Below, one piece after another: positions 1-10,200 of a stretch of 64,000 nt of DNA (position 1 is the first letter of the stretch; each line of letters begins with the position of its first letter). Source of the stretch: DASRFR01 sp035651455 (GTDB lineage Bacteria; Acidobacteriota; Terriglobia; Terriglobales; Acidobacteriaceae); assembly GCA_035651455.1 (NCBI GenBank), contig DASRFR010000029.1:248001-312000 (forward strand), given 5' to 3'. The translations under genes were made by a program, and so were the position numbers. A model generated the notes under the pieces. That model searched no databases and had not been told where the DNA came from. It worked only from the letters and a program-made list of their open reading frames with translations.

Positions 1-33
1 CTGGGAACCTACTTCAATCCGAGCCAGTTTTGA
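1..33 (+). CDS. C-terminal fragment of an unidentified protein, possibly an outer-membrane beta-barrel
   Basis: The window opens in a frame that reads LGTYFNPSQF and stops with TGA at 31-33. A C-terminal aromatic/Phe ending is typical of outer-membrane beta-barrel proteins, and the EPS genes start 180 bases downstream, so an outer-membrane protein of the same locus is possible. Only ten residues are visible, so the identity is a guess. The following bases, 34-216, show no convincing gene. Confidence 0.35.
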   Translation: MGTYFNPSQF

Positions 34-216
34 ATTGCACGAGCAGGGCTTCGGGATCACCAAGCACGGCTGTTGAGCGCGACGCATTTCGATGCGGGGC
101 CCGAGAGCACGCGTTAGGACTGGCATTTGCGGCCAGGTAAAAAACAATCAAGGCTCAATACGCACGCTCAGGCCCCGCGCCAATGACGTCGACATTCGCT
201 GTCCAGTGGCGTTGAT

Positions 217-1701
217 ATGCCGGAAGAACTCGAGATGCCGGAACAGGCGTCGGGCTTGCCCTCTCCCACCGCAAGAGACGTCATGGCCGTGTTCTTCCGG
301 CAACGCCGTCCTCTACTGATCTCGTTCGGACTGATCTTTGCTCTCTTACTGAGTTACGGCTTATTCCATCCGGTTTACGAAGCACATATGAAGCTGCTGC
401 TTCGGCGGGGGCGCATGGATCCAGTCATTTCACCCCAGGCGTCTCCCAGTCTTGACGGTCACGAGGGGATCAGCGAAGAAGAGCTGAATTCAGAGGCAGA
501 ACTGATACGGGATGAAGACCTGCTTCGAGAGATTGCTGAATCGAGCGGTGTCGCGAACCAATCACCCTGGCATCGCCGGCTCATGGGTGAGGGTCCGGAA
601 CAAACCCTGGCTCGCACCGTTCGCGGCCTGGCCCGAAGCCTAAGTGTCCAACCCATTCGCAAGGCCAACCTGATCGAAGTGAAATACCAGGCCGGCGATC
701 CCCAAACTGGTGCCCGCGTGCTGAAGACGCTGGCACGTCTTTACATTGAAAAACACGCGCGCATACATAGGCCCAACGAAGAATCCGGCTTCTTCGACCA
801 ACAGGCGCTGCTGTCCGGGGAGCGCCTGCGCGATGCCGAGCTGCAGCTCATGAATTTCACCCGGGACAGAGGAGTCGTTTCCGCAGCGTTAGAACGGGAC
901 ATCGCATTGCAGAAGCTGAGCGAGGCGGACGCGAATTTTCGGCAAGTCTGCTTGCAGAGCGCGGAAACCGGACAACGAATCGCTGCCCTGGAAGCGACGC
1001 TTCCCTCATTGCCGAGTCGGACTACGACCCAGATTAGAACTTCAGACAATCCGCTCCTGCTGGAAAAATTGAAGTCTCGCTTGCTGGAGCTGCGGCTTAA
1101 GCGCACAGAACTTCTCACGAAATACGAGCCCTCGTACCGCCTGGTTCAGGAAGTCGATCAGCAAATTGCCGAAGCGAGCGACGCGATCGCATCCGAGATG
1201 AAGGAGCCGGTTCGCGAAGAAATTACTGAGCAGGATCCGAATCACGAATGGGCGCGCTCAGAGTTGGAGAAGGCGCGAGTCGAACTGAGCGGCTTGCAGA
1301 TACGGGCTGATGCGGCAGCCACGCAATTGCAAGAGTCCCGAAGCAAAGCGCGTCAGCTTGCACTCGATGCAATCACACAACAGGATTTGCTGCGCAGTAT
1401 GAAGACCGCCGAGGAAAGCTATCTACTCTATTTGCGCAAGCGCGAGGAATCGCGAATCGGAGACGCTCTCGATGACCAGAAGATCCTGAACGTGACCCTG
1501 GCGGAAGCGCCGGTTGCCCCCGCATTGCCCAAGTGGTCGATCACAACCGTCACGCTCTTGAGCGCTGGTATCGCCAGCCTGTGCAGCACCACGATGGCAT
1601 TTCTGTGGGACTACCTCGACCCGGCGTTTCGGCGCCCGGAAGAGGTGGTTGCGGAGTTGGGCATTCCAGTTCTCGCTTCCATTCCACGTCAAGCTGCTTG
1701 A
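217..1701 (+). CDS. Wzz/GNVR-type polysaccharide co-polymerase (chain-length determinant), no kinase domain
   Basis: This is an inner-membrane polysaccharide co-polymerase expected to control chain length and export of the exopolysaccharide. An N-terminal membrane helix lies at about residues 29-48 and a C-terminal one at about 440-462. The long periplasmic region between them is rich in Glu/Arg/Leu heptads and should form coiled coil (about 190-420). After the last helix come LDPAFRRPEEV and GIPVLASIP, the juncture that in ExoP/CapA-type proteins leads into the cytoplasmic tyrosine kinase. Here the protein stops and the ATPase-like partner is a separate gene 12 bases downstream. The ATG at 217 has no obvious ribosome site; a second in-frame ATG at 235, preceded by GGAAG, could be the true start. 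Confidence 0.85.
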   Translation: MPEELEMPEQASGLPSPTARDVMAVFFRQRRPLLISFGLIFALLLSYGLFHPVYEAHMKLLLRRGRMDPVISPQASPSLDGHEGISEEELNSEAELIRDEDLLREIAESSGVANQSPWHRRLMGEGPEQTLARTVRGLARSLSVQPIRKANLIEVKYQAGDPQTGARVLKTLARLYIEKHARIHRPNEESGFFDQQALLSGERLRDAELQLMNFTRDRGVVSAALERDIALQKLSEADANFRQVCLQSAETGQRIAALEATLPSLPSRTTTQIRTSDNPLLLEKLKSRLLELRLKRTELLTKYEPSYRLVQEVDQQIAEASDAIASEMKEPVREEITEQDPNHEWARSELEKARVELSGLQIRADAAATQLQESRSKARQLALDAITQQDLLRSMKTAEESYLLYLRKREESRIGDALDDQKILNVTLAEAPVAPALPKWSITTVTLLSAGIASLCSTTMAFLWDYLDPAFRRPEEVVAELGIPVLASIPRQAA

Positions 1702-1713
1702 AAGGAAACGAGA

Positions 1714-2442
1714 ATGAGCTGCGCGGCTGAGATCGTTCGCCCGATGGACGAGCCGCCCAAGCTGCTTCGGGCCCTGGTACCGCAATTATTACGCCCGGAA
1801 ACTACCGATGCAGCTTGGGACCCGCAGCGGTTTGCGACTGAGCAAATACGTGGCCTCGTGCGCCAGGTATTTTTCCCCGGCTGGCCTCGTCCGGCCCGCC
1901 AGGTCGTCATCAGCGGCATTCACGATGCTGGACGAGTGGCGGAAGTTTGCGCCAGGGTGGCAATAGAATTGGCGGCTCAGGTGCGCTCCCGGGTGTGCGC
2001 GGTAGAGACGGAGATGATCCGGCCCGCGCTGCTTGACTGCCTCATGGCTCAGTTCGGCGCGAATTCCAGCTCGAACCACGCGACATCTACACCGGAGCAT
2101 CGGCAGTTCGGAGACAACCTATTTTTCGTTTCGGGCGAAGCGCTCTGGGCCAGCAAGTCTGGATGTTATTCCGCGGAAGGGATCGGATGCGCGTTGAGCG
2201 AGTTGCGCCGCCGATTCGAGTACACCGTGCTGCATGCGCCGCCCGCGGGTATTTATAACCAGACTGCCCTGATGGCACGCGCGTCGGACGGCATTATTCT
2301 CGTATTGGAGGCCGGCCGCACCCGGCGGCTCGCGGCTCGACAAGCTGCGCAATTATTGCGTCGCGCAAACGCCCGGCTGATTGGAACGGTGTTGAACCAC
2401 CGCATGTTTCCGGTGCCGGAGGCTATCTATCGCAGGCTATAG
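1714..2442 (+). CDS. CapB/CpsD-like BY-kinase homologue with lost nucleotide-binding motifs
   Basis: The position directly after the Wzz-type gene and the C-terminal half (DGIILVLEAGRTRR, then ARLIGTVLNHR) match the bacterial tyrosine autokinase family CapB/CpsD. The expected motifs are eroded. The Walker A segment reads SGIHDAGRVAEV, with no GKS/T. Walker A-prime reads VCAVETEMIRP in place of a VD-A-D-xRRP pattern. Walker B reads YTVLHAPPAG, with His where Asp is expected. The C-terminus has one Tyr rather than a Tyr cluster. ATP hydrolysis and autophosphorylation are therefore unlikely, and a structural role with the co-polymerase is more plausible. AAGGAAA precedes the ATG. Length (242 aa) is normal for the family. 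Confidence 0.7.
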   Translation: MSCAAEIVRPMDEPPKLLRALVPQLLRPETTDAAWDPQRFATEQIRGLVRQVFFPGWPRPARQVVISGIHDAGRVAEVCARVAIELAAQVRSRVCAVETEMIRPALLDCLMAQFGANSSSNHATSTPEHRQFGDNLFFVSGEALWASKSGCYSAEGIGCALSELRRRFEYTVLHAPPAGIYNQTALMARASDGIILVLEAGRTRRLAARQAAQLLRRANARLIGTVLNHRMFPVPEAIYRRL

Positions 2443-2602
2443 AGCCGTCCGCCCTCGACTATGATTTCAAGCCCACGCAGTTTTCCCTTCCCCGCTGCGT
2501 GGTCTCACGCTACACATGACTTGCTGGCTGCGGTTGAGGGCCAGAGCACACATAACTTGAAAAAACATCCGGTCACGAACGTGGGACTCTTGTAGCGGAG
2601 CT

Positions 2603-3157
2603 ATGGCTTCCTGCAGCACAGCGTGCGCACCACAGATAATGGGTCTACCTGAACGGACGGCCGAATCGCCGCGCTGGTATGCGCTGCAGACACGTTACCG
2701 CTTTGAAAAGAGGGTGGCGCAACAACTTCACGAGAAACAGATCGAGAGCTTTGTGCCCTTGCGCGCCGAGGTACATGGCTGGAGCGATCGAAGAAAAGAA
2801 ATCGACGTCCCACTTTTCCCGGGATATGCGTTCGTACACACGGTGCAATCGCACAATTGCCGCCTTCATGTGCTGCGGACAGCAGGAGTGATTGGTTTCG
2901 TTGAGAGCAGCGGGGAGCCGGTTCCCGTCTCGGCACAGGAAATTGAACATCTGCGCATGATTCTCGCACAAAAGGTGCCGTGCTCACTGCATCCCTTCTT
3001 GAAAGTCGGACAGCGTGTTCGCATCCGCGGAGGATGTCTGAACGGACTGCAGGGTGTCCTATGCCACACTGGACGAAAGAGCTTGATCGTGAGCATTGAT
3101 GCGATCCAGCAGTCGGTCGCGGTCGAGATTCAGGGATACGAGCTAGAACTTGTGTAG
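2603..3157 (+). CDS. NusG-paralogue transcription antiterminator (UpxY/RfaH-like)
   Basis: This protein has an NGN domain starting at WYALQTRYRFEKRV (about residues 25-120), with the FPGYAFV motif, and a C-terminal KOW-type segment (LKVGQRVRIRGGCLNGLQGVL). It is a specialised NusG rather than the housekeeping one, because it is embedded in an exopolysaccharide operon, as UpxY proteins and RfaH-regulated loci are. It probably binds RNA polymerase and promotes read-through of the long downstream operon. Start: ATG 2603 has GGAG only two bases upstream; ATG 2639 (MGLPERT) is an alternative. The upstream 160 bases have no gene and may carry a promoter or recruitment site, but no ops-like element was recognised. 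Confidence 0.82.
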   Translation: MASCSTACAPQIMGLPERTAESPRWYALQTRYRFEKRVAQQLHEKQIESFVPLRAEVHGWSDRRKEIDVPLFPGYAFVHTVQSHNCRLHVLRTAGVIGFVESSGEPVPVSAQEIEHLRMILAQKVPCSLHPFLKVGQRVRIRGGCLNGLQGVLCHTGRKSLIVSIDAIQQSVAVEIQGYELELV

Positions 3158-3158
3158 C

Positions 3159-4781
3159 ATGGCGCAATCTGCCATCTTCGCACGTCCGCAGCGGCAACCG
3201 GCCCCCGTTTTTTCCCGCGTAGTCCCGGGATGTGCGGCCAATGTGTCTCGCCTTCGAAAGCCGCCCTCTTCGGTGGGTCTCGACGGCACTCAGCCGGGGC
3301 CGCTTCCATTCTCAGCGCCGCAGGCCCACGCGCATCGCGAACTCGCGCGGGCGGCTTTTGAGTTGATCCTTCCTCATCCGCTGGTGCAGGGCAGACCCGG
3401 GCACCTGTGGAATGAGGTCGCAATCGATTTCTTCGTGAGCTTCTTCACCATTACAGCGGTGAGTTGGTTATTCAGCACTCGGGCACCGCAATATTTGGCA
3501 GATATCCCATGGGTCGCGGTACCCGAACTCCGCAACCGGATCGGGTTGGGACTGATCTATTCCAGCCTCATAACTTTGCTGGCGTACTCCGAAGGCGTGT
3601 ATAGCGAGGGCAGCAAGTCCCGCGACACACGCATTTCCTTGCTGAGAGCAATCTGCACGAGTTCCGCCGTGCTTTGGCTCGCACTTCCCAGTTGGCAGTT
3701 CTCAGTCACCTCTGGTATTGCGATGATCTGGAGTGCGGTCGCAAGTATCGCAGCATTACAAGCGGCGCGCACTTGGCGATCCTGCCTGGCCGCGGCCGAC
3801 CTCAGGTCAGGGCGCCGCGTGCGCAACGTTCTCATAGCCGGACCGGGTAAACGCGGCCGCGACTTGGCACGATATTTTCAGGAACATCCCGAGCTGCGTA
3901 CCTCAGTAAAAGGCTTCCTCGGCCACTCGCGAGGGAATGGCGATAATGTCTTGGGAGAGGTTTGGGACCTGCCGCGGATTGCGCGCACGAAGTTTGTAGA
4001 CGAAGTGATAATGACCGACGTCGAAGATGCCCAGGAGCGCCAGGAACTCGTGCGGCTCGCTCATCAAAACCGCTTGGACGTGGCCGTAGTGCCAGAGTTT
4101 TTCGGGCTCCAGCCTTCTAACCCGCGCCTCGAGCAATTCGGCGGGACCGCCATCATGCCTCTGTTTGAGCAGCCATTGCCTTCATTCCAACTCGCTGCCA
4201 AGCGCGCCATCGACCTAGTTGTTGCATTCACTGTTTTGCTGGTGCTAGCTCCCGCTCTCGTCATGGTCGCATGCATGATCAAGATTGATTCCGCCGGCCC
4301 GGTGTTGTACTCCGCCGAGCGAGTCGGCTGCAAAGGGTGCCGCTTCCGTTGTCACAAGTTCAGGACCATGGTAAACGGTGCGGATTCTGAAAAGGAAACA
4401 CTCCGTGCATTGAATCAGAGACAAGGACCATTCTTCAAAATTGAAAACGATCCAAGGGTCACAAGGATCGGAGCTTTTCTGCGCCGATATAGCATTGACG
4501 AGTGGCCGCAGCTATTCAACGTTCTGAAGGGCGAACTAAGCCTGGTTGGTCCACGACCCCATCCCGTGGATGACGTTAGGCGCTACGAGCTCGGGCATTT
4601 GCGCAGGTTAGACGTCAGTCCCGGAATCACCGGCCTTTGGCAAATCACCTCGCGGCAAGACCCTTCTTTCCAGAAAAGCCTTGCACTTGACCTGCACTAC
4701 ATCGAGAACTGGAGTTTGTGGCTCGATTTCAAGATTCTGATGAAAACCTTGCCGGTCGTTCTCGCCGGGACCGGCAGCTAA
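3159..4781 (+). CDS. Undecaprenyl-phosphate sugar phosphotransferase (WcaJ/ExoY-type priming transferase)
   Basis: This membrane enzyme transfers a sugar-1-phosphate to undecaprenyl phosphate and starts repeat-unit assembly. The N-terminal half has several membrane helices and a CoA-binding/Rossmann-like soluble segment ([20 protein letters not shown]). The C-terminal third is the bacterial sugar transferase domain: KRAIDLVVA, helix, [60 protein letters not shown] and [12 protein letters not shown] start at 3150 would overlap the antiterminator gene; ATG 3159, one base after its TAG, is preferred. Length (about 540 aa) fits the family. The sugar is not predictable from sequence, though glucose or galactose are common. 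Confidence 0.9.
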   Translation: MAQSAIFARPQRQPAPVFSRVVPGCAANVSRLRKPPSSVGLDGTQPGPLPFSAPQAHAHRELARAAFELILPHPLVQGRPGHLWNEVAIDFFVSFFTITAVSWLFSTRAPQYLADIPWVAVPELRNRIGLGLIYSSLITLLAYSEGVYSEGSKSRDTRISLLRAICTSSAVLWLALPSWQFSVTSGIAMIWSAVASIAALQAARTWRSCLAAADLRSGRRVRNVLIAGPGKRGRDLARYFQEHPELRTSVKGFLGHSRGNGDNVLGEVWDLPRIARTKFVDEVIMTDVEDAQERQELVRLAHQNRLDVAVVPEFFGLQPSNPRLEQFGGTAIMPLFEQPLPSFQLAAKRAIDLVVAFTVLLVLAPALVMVACMIKIDSAGPVLYSAERVGCKGCRFRCHKFRTMVNGADSEKETLRALNQRQGPFFKIENDPRVTRIGAFLRRYSIDEWPQLFNVLKGELSLVGPRPHPVDDVRRYELGHLRRLDVSPGITGLWQITSRQDPSFQKSLALDLHYIENWSLWLDFKILMKTLPVVLAGTGS

Positions 4782-4805
4782 CACGTTTTCCCTCGGCATA
4801 AACGC

Positions 4806-6131
4806 GTGAGTTCGACCGCGCAGCTCCCACTTCGAAGTGCATTGCAGTCCGCTGCGTGCTCCGTTCTGGCTGCACCAGTCCGAGGATTGTATGCCTTGAT
4901 CCAATCGACCCCCACATTGTTTCTGCTCTGTCTCCTGGCCATGCTGTTCCGGCCGCCGGATTTTCAGTTCTACTCCGTAGACAGGATGGCGTTTGCAGTG
5001 CTTGCTTTTATTGTCCTCCTGCAAGTGGTCACAGAACGGGGGGCTTTCCAATTAACTGGTTCAGTGTCATGGGCAATGCTAGCCTTGCTGATCCTGGCCA
5101 CCTGCAGCATCCTCACACAGCCGTACGACAGGCAAGCCTGGTGCCTGATCGCAGCAAAGTTCATCGTCCCTTATTTGCTTTTTCACCTTTCAGCTTTCGT
5201 CTTTAACAATCCTTCCACTTGGGAAAAAATAGAACTCTTCTCTTTGTTAGTACTTGGTTATCTCATTTTCACGGCTATCGCTTTTCTGACAGACACAAAA
5301 TGGTTGATCTTTCCCCGATTCATCCTGGACGAGACTCTCGGGATTCATGCCGACAGGGCACGAGGGCCATTCCTGCAGGCAGTCGCCAATGGCGTGACGC
5401 TGAACATCCTGGGACTGATTGCGATCGATTCTTACCAGCGAGGCCGGCTACGCGGCGCATGGGCGTTCCTGATGTTGACGACACTTCCGCTGGCAATCAT
5501 CGCGACGATGACGAGAGCCGTCTGGATTTCATTCTTCGCATCGGTCGCATTTCTCTGTTATCGAAGTAACAGCGGGCGCCTGCGCCGGGCCTGCTTTAGC
5601 ATCGCCATCTGCGCGATCGCCCTGCTCGCCGTGGCCGTGACCTCTGAACGAGTCGGCGCAACTCTCGGGGATCGCGCCGAAGAGAGCGGGCCGGTCGAAC
5701 TTCGGCTCGGAGTCTACGAAGCAGGATGGAACATGTTTCTGGAACATCCTGTATTCGGATGGGGGCTCAACCAGATGCCTTCAGAGCTAGCCCGACGGGT
5801 GAGCGACCGCAATGTTGCGGCACTCTGGGCGCACAACTCTTACCTGGAAGTTCTGACAGAACACGGCATTGTGGGTTTCACGCTTTATGCGTGGTTACTT
5901 ATAGGAATTTTTCGCCTCCCCCGGAGGCGACCTCACAATTCACAGACTGGTCCCCGCGGTACGGGCGAACCGTTTCGTAGAATTTGGCCGATCGTAGTGT
6001 TCGTGTATCTGTTCAACGCCTTTTTTGTCGTCATGAATTATCAGTTCGTCAACGCGCTCTTTTTCACGCTGGCAGGAATTATCGAAGCCGAGAATCAGGG
6101 AGCCAAACGAATGCTCCGAAGGCAATCATGA
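4806..6131 (+). CDS. O-antigen ligase/Wzy-like polysaccharide polymerase
   Basis: This is a polytopic membrane protein of 441 aa with about ten to twelve hydrophobic helices. The Wzy_C signature region is clear: VFGWGLNQMP followed by LWAHNSYLEVLTEHGIVGF, in the large periplasmic loop before the last helices. It would polymerise or ligate undecaprenyl-linked repeat units at the periplasmic face. The start is GTG at 4806 with no evident ribosome site, so translation may be coupled to the priming-transferase gene ending 24 bases upstream. The TGA stop overlaps the next gene's ATG (ATGA). Polymerase versus ligase cannot be separated on sequence; polymerase fits the EPS context. Confidence 0.85.
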   Translation: MSSTAQLPLRSALQSAACSVLAAPVRGLYALIQSTPTLFLLCLLAMLFRPPDFQFYSVDRMAFAVLAFIVLLQVVTERGAFQLTGSVSWAMLALLILATCSILTQPYDRQAWCLIAAKFIVPYLLFHLSAFVFNNPSTWEKIELFSLLVLGYLIFTAIAFLTDTKWLIFPRFILDETLGIHADRARGPFLQAVANGVTLNILGLIAIDSYQRGRLRGAWAFLMLTTLPLAIIATMTRAVWISFFASVAFLCYRSNSGRLRRACFSIAICAIALLAVAVTSERVGATLGDRAEESGPVELRLGVYEAGWNMFLEHPVFGWGLNQMPSELARRVSDRNVAALWAHNSYLEVLTEHGIVGFTLYAWLLIGIFRLPRRRPHNSQTGPRGTGEPFRRIWPIVVFVYLFNAFFVVMNYQFVNALFFTLAGIIEAENQGAKRMLRRQS

Positions 6132-7264
6132 ATACGACGTTGTGGACCTGCATTTTCTGGGTCGCTGCTACCATCATTTGCTACACGTATTTTGGCTATC
6201 CGCTCTGGCTTTGGTTACGGAGCCAATGGCGTCCACTGCCTGTGCATCGAGATTCTTTCCTGCCTTTCATCTCTATCGTCCTTGTGGTCCGTAACGAGCA
6301 GGATGTCCTCGACAAAAAGTTGCAATCCCTCCTGTCCCTTCCCTATGGAACCGACCAGATGGAAATTGTCGTTGTCTCAGACGCCTCCAGCGATGGAACC
6401 GTGGGTATTCTCAAGAAATATTGCAGTGAACCAAAGATTCGATACTTGCTGACTCCCGATCGCCGGGGCAAAGCCGGTGGGCTCAATGACGCGATCGCGC
6501 TCGCCCGCGGAGAAATCGTAATCTTCACAGATGCTCGCCAGGTAGTCGAAGCGAATACCGTGCGCTATCTGCTCGAGAACTTCGCCGATCCTAGCGTCGG
6601 TTGCGTGACCGGGGACCTGTTGCTCGGAGATCCCGCCTGCTCAGATCCAAGCCGCGGCCTTGGTATTTACTGGCGGCTTGAAAAGAAAATGTGGGAACTG
6701 GAATCACTTTCCGGCTCGGCTGTCGGGGTGACCGGCGCTTTCTATGCCGCACGACGCGAATGCCTGCCGGTCTTGCCGGCAGAAACGGTACTCGATGATG
6801 TCTACATTCCAATGGCAATCGCGCGGCAGGGCAAGCGCGTCGTCCTGGAGAGCAGGGCCAAGGCATGGGACGCAGCCCTTTTTGCTCCGGCGCAGGAATG
6901 GACGCGTAAGGTGCGTACATTAAGCGGAAATTATCAACTCCTCAGGCTGCAACCCTGGCTGCTGAGCCACAGCAACCCACTGCGTTTCGAATTCATCAGC
7001 CATCGACTGTTGAGACTTGCGGTCCCGTTTCTACTGATGGCAACTCTCATTGCAACCATCATCTTGCCCGGACCTTTGTACCGCCTCGCGTTAGGCCTGC
7101 AGCTGGGATTTTATGTGCTTAGTGCTGCGAACTTTGCACCATTGAAGAACAACCGCGTCGCCAGGCTTGCGCACTCGGCATTTATCTTCGTGTTAATGAA
7201 TGCCGCGGCTGCCGCGGCCCTTGCCAAGCTGCTCACACGTCGCCAGATCGCTTGGAAGAACTGA
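6128..7264 (+). CDS. Family 2 membrane glycosyltransferase
   Basis: This is a processive-type GT2 architecture: one N-terminal helix (residues about 5-28), a GT-A domain with ISIVLVVRNEQ, VVSDASSDGT, a TDARQ acidic motif and TGAFYAARRE, then LDDVYIPMAI, and an EWTRKVRTLSGNYQ segment resembling the RxxRxxxG region of membrane GT2s. Three or so C-terminal helices follow (about 295-370). It adds a nucleotide-sugar-derived residue to the lipid-linked repeat unit at the cytoplasmic face. The reading frame is open from 5984, but ATG 6128, in an ATGA overlap with the polymerase gene, is the natural start. Donor sugar unknown. Confidence 0.87.
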   Translation: MNTTLWTCIFWVAATIICYTYFGYPLWLWLRSQWRPLPVHRDSFLPFISIVLVVRNEQDVLDKKLQSLLSLPYGTDQMEIVVVSDASSDGTVGILKKYCSEPKIRYLLTPDRRGKAGGLNDAIALARGEIVIFTDARQVVEANTVRYLLENFADPSVGCVTGDLLLGDPACSDPSRGLGIYWRLEKKMWELESLSGSAVGVTGAFYAARRECLPVLPAETVLDDVYIPMAIARQGKRVVLESRAKAWDAALFAPAQEWTRKVRTLSGNYQLLRLQPWLLSHSNPLRFEFISHRLLRLAVPFLLMATLIATIILPGPLYRLALGLQLGFYVLSAANFAPLKNNRVARLAHSAFIFVLMNAAAAAALAKLLTRRQIAWKN

Positions 7265-7294
7265 ACACACTTCAATTCAGATCGTGATTAGCCG

Positions 7295-10200
7295 ATGTCT
7301 TCGCAAGCCGACGTCGTCGAACTGAATATGACTCCCCTCGCTGTGAAGAGTTCGCTTTCTGCGAGCGAGTGCGACCGCGAATCGCCAGAGCGCAATGCCA
7401 ACTTCGGGACAGGATTTCGCTACTTCAGAATCCACCAGGGAGGAATTTATCTTGGCCTGCGCTACGGCCTCGGAGTCTTGATCAGCATTGGCAACATGTT
7501 TGTCCTGACCTGGTGGATCGGACCGCGCGCCTACGGAGTGTTCGTGACGGCGATCGGCTTGACTACTTTTTTGGTCGGCCTTACGCGCAATGGTATCGAC
7601 ACATACCTGGTCCGGCGTGTGGAGAAGCCAGACCGTTCTCTCTATGACGTTGCCAGCACACTGATTCTGGCTTTTTCCGTCGCTCTGCTGGCCTTCGGAG
7701 TTGCCGCAGTTCCGCTTCTGAGGCGTTGGTATGGCAATTCAGAGTTCGTCGGTCCATATCTGGCACTGCTTGTCACGAGTCCATTGGTGGGGCTCGCGGG
7801 ACCGGCCACCGCAAAGCTCGACCGTGAACTCAAGTTCACTCTTGTAGCTCAAATTGAGCTATCCGGACAATTCCTGGCGCTGATCGTCAGCTTGCTCTTA
7901 GCGTGGCGCGGCTTCGGCGTGTGGGCGCCCGTTGCGGGGCAACTGGCATGGCAGATCTCGGGCACGATCGCCGCATTGGCCGCAGCAGGGTTCGTGCCGC
8001 GACTCCGATTTGACCGGGCAGTCAGCAGAGAAATGCTGACGTTCGGTGCCGGCTACACCGCCTCCATCAGAACTTGGCAGCTTCGGACGTTGGTCAATCC
8101 TCTGCTGGTGGGCCGATTGGTTGGGGCTGAGGGCGTCGCGTACGTGGGCTTCGCAATCCGGGTGGCGGAAGGACTGGGATTCATTCGCGTTGCTGCCGCG
8201 AGGCTGGCCATTGCCGGATTGGCAGCCCTGCAGAAAGACCGCAAACAGATTCGTGCCGCACTCGAAAGTGCTCAGACCATTCAAGTGATCGTGCTGGGGC
8301 CATTACTTTGTGCGTTCGCGCTGACGAGTCCCTACGTGGTCCCTGCGCTTCTGGGCGCTCGGTGGACCCCAAGCCTGCAAGTTTTTCCGTTTGTCGCGCT
8401 CGGTGTCCTGGTGAATTCGATCTTTAACCTGCAGGCATCGGCCTTGTTCGTGATCGGCAAGCAATGGCTCGTGCTGAAAGCTTTCGCGCTGCACGCCGGA
8501 CTGCTCGTAGTCTCTACCGTTCTGCTCGTGCCCCTTTTGGGCATTGTGGGATACGGCTGGGCCGATCTAATCGCATGCGGCGGATACCTCTTTCTGCAGG
8601 ACGGCATATCCCGCACAATCGGCATTTCGTATCGAAAGCTGCTGCCCTGGGCGGTTGCATTCGCGGCACCTCTTTTCGCTCCTCTGCTTCGCCCACGATG
8701 GAGTGTGACTCTGTTGCTTCCTTTTCTTGCTGCGGTGGCGATATGGCAATGGGGCCGCATCCGCTACCGGATTGGGAGTGGAGAGGGGCAGATTGGCCGC
8801 GAAATCGCCCGACAGATGCGGCACGTCCTGACCTTCGTATTAAAGGCCCGGCAGCGGGGGCCCACGTACGTGCTCGCAGTCGCCACATACGTCTTGCGTA
8901 GCTTTGCCTATTCCGTCGGAATGGCAGTCCTGCCACGAATTAAGAGGATTCTGAAAACGAGAACTCGTGATGCAAATGGGCGGCAGTTGCAACCCAGCCG
9001 GTTTCACTTCCTCGCGGAGGAAATACCGAGGATCACAGATTCTGTTCCGGACAGTTTAAAAGAACGAACGCTGGCAGAGGCAACCCACATCCTTGATGAT
9101 TGCTTCACATTTCGCGGGATCACGCATCGATTTCCCGGTGCAATCAACTGGAGAACACGCCCTCAAGGGAACCGGTCCTGGGAGTGGGATCTGAATCGGC
9201 ATCGTTATTTCCTGACTCTCGGCACTGCGTACTACTACAGTGGCCGCGAGCAGTGTCTCGATAAGCTGATCGAACTATGGGACGAGTGGATCGCTGCTAA
9301 CCCGGTCGCCGCTTCTCCTGCCTGGGGTGAGCCATTCGAGGTTGCAACCCGGCTCCGAAATTGGATATTTGCTTTTTGTCTACTGGAGCGCTCCGGGAAA
9401 GCTTCACAAGTGCGCCTCGACTCCCTGGTGCACGCCATCTGCACGCATGCACATTTCCTCTACTCGCACCTGGAATATCACTGGCCAAACAACCACCTGC
9501 TACTCGAAGCAAAGGCGCTGTATGAGGCTGCCCTGGTCTTTCCTGATCACGACAGAAGCCGCGCCTGGAGCAGACGGGGAGCCGAAACGGTAGAGCGCGA
9601 AATAGTGCGGCAAATTTCTTCAGACGGCGCGCACGTCGAGAATTGCTCCATGTATCACCGCATCATCAGCGGCGAACTGCATCAACTGGCAATGTTGTGC
9701 AGACGCCTGGGGCGACCTCTCTCGCCGCAAGCGGAGGACCGCATCCAGAAATCGATTGAGTTCTCGGCAGCGATGTTGCGCCGCGACGGGACCGCGGCGC
9801 TACTCGGCGACTCAGCTATGGACGACACCAACTTACGTTTTGAGTTCGCCCAGCCGGCGTCGAGAGACCTGAATTACTGGGTTCAACCTGCTACAGCGAG
9901 CGCCTCAGCGCCACCACATGGCTCTGCCCACTTGCAGTCGCAAATTTCCCGCGACAGTGGTTACGCGTTCATCACGAGCCGCGATAGCGAGCGGCAATTC
10001 CACCTCAGCTTCGACTTCGGACCGTTTAGCCGATGCCCCGCAGCGAATCACGCTCACGCAGACGCTCTGAGTTTCGAGCTGTACGCGCACCGCCGTCCTC
10101 TCATCGTGGATCCCGGTGTTTATTTGCCGTGGGGTGACGATGGCGCCTGGGCTCGCTATTTTCGCAGCACGGCCGCACACAATACTTTAGTGATCGATGG

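Noticed and set aside
2443..2602. Possible ops/JUMPstart-like element before the NusG-paralogue gene (GTAGCGGAG near 2592)
   Set aside because: Only a partial resemblance to the GGCGGTAGCGTG core and no second JUMPstart segment; not supportable.
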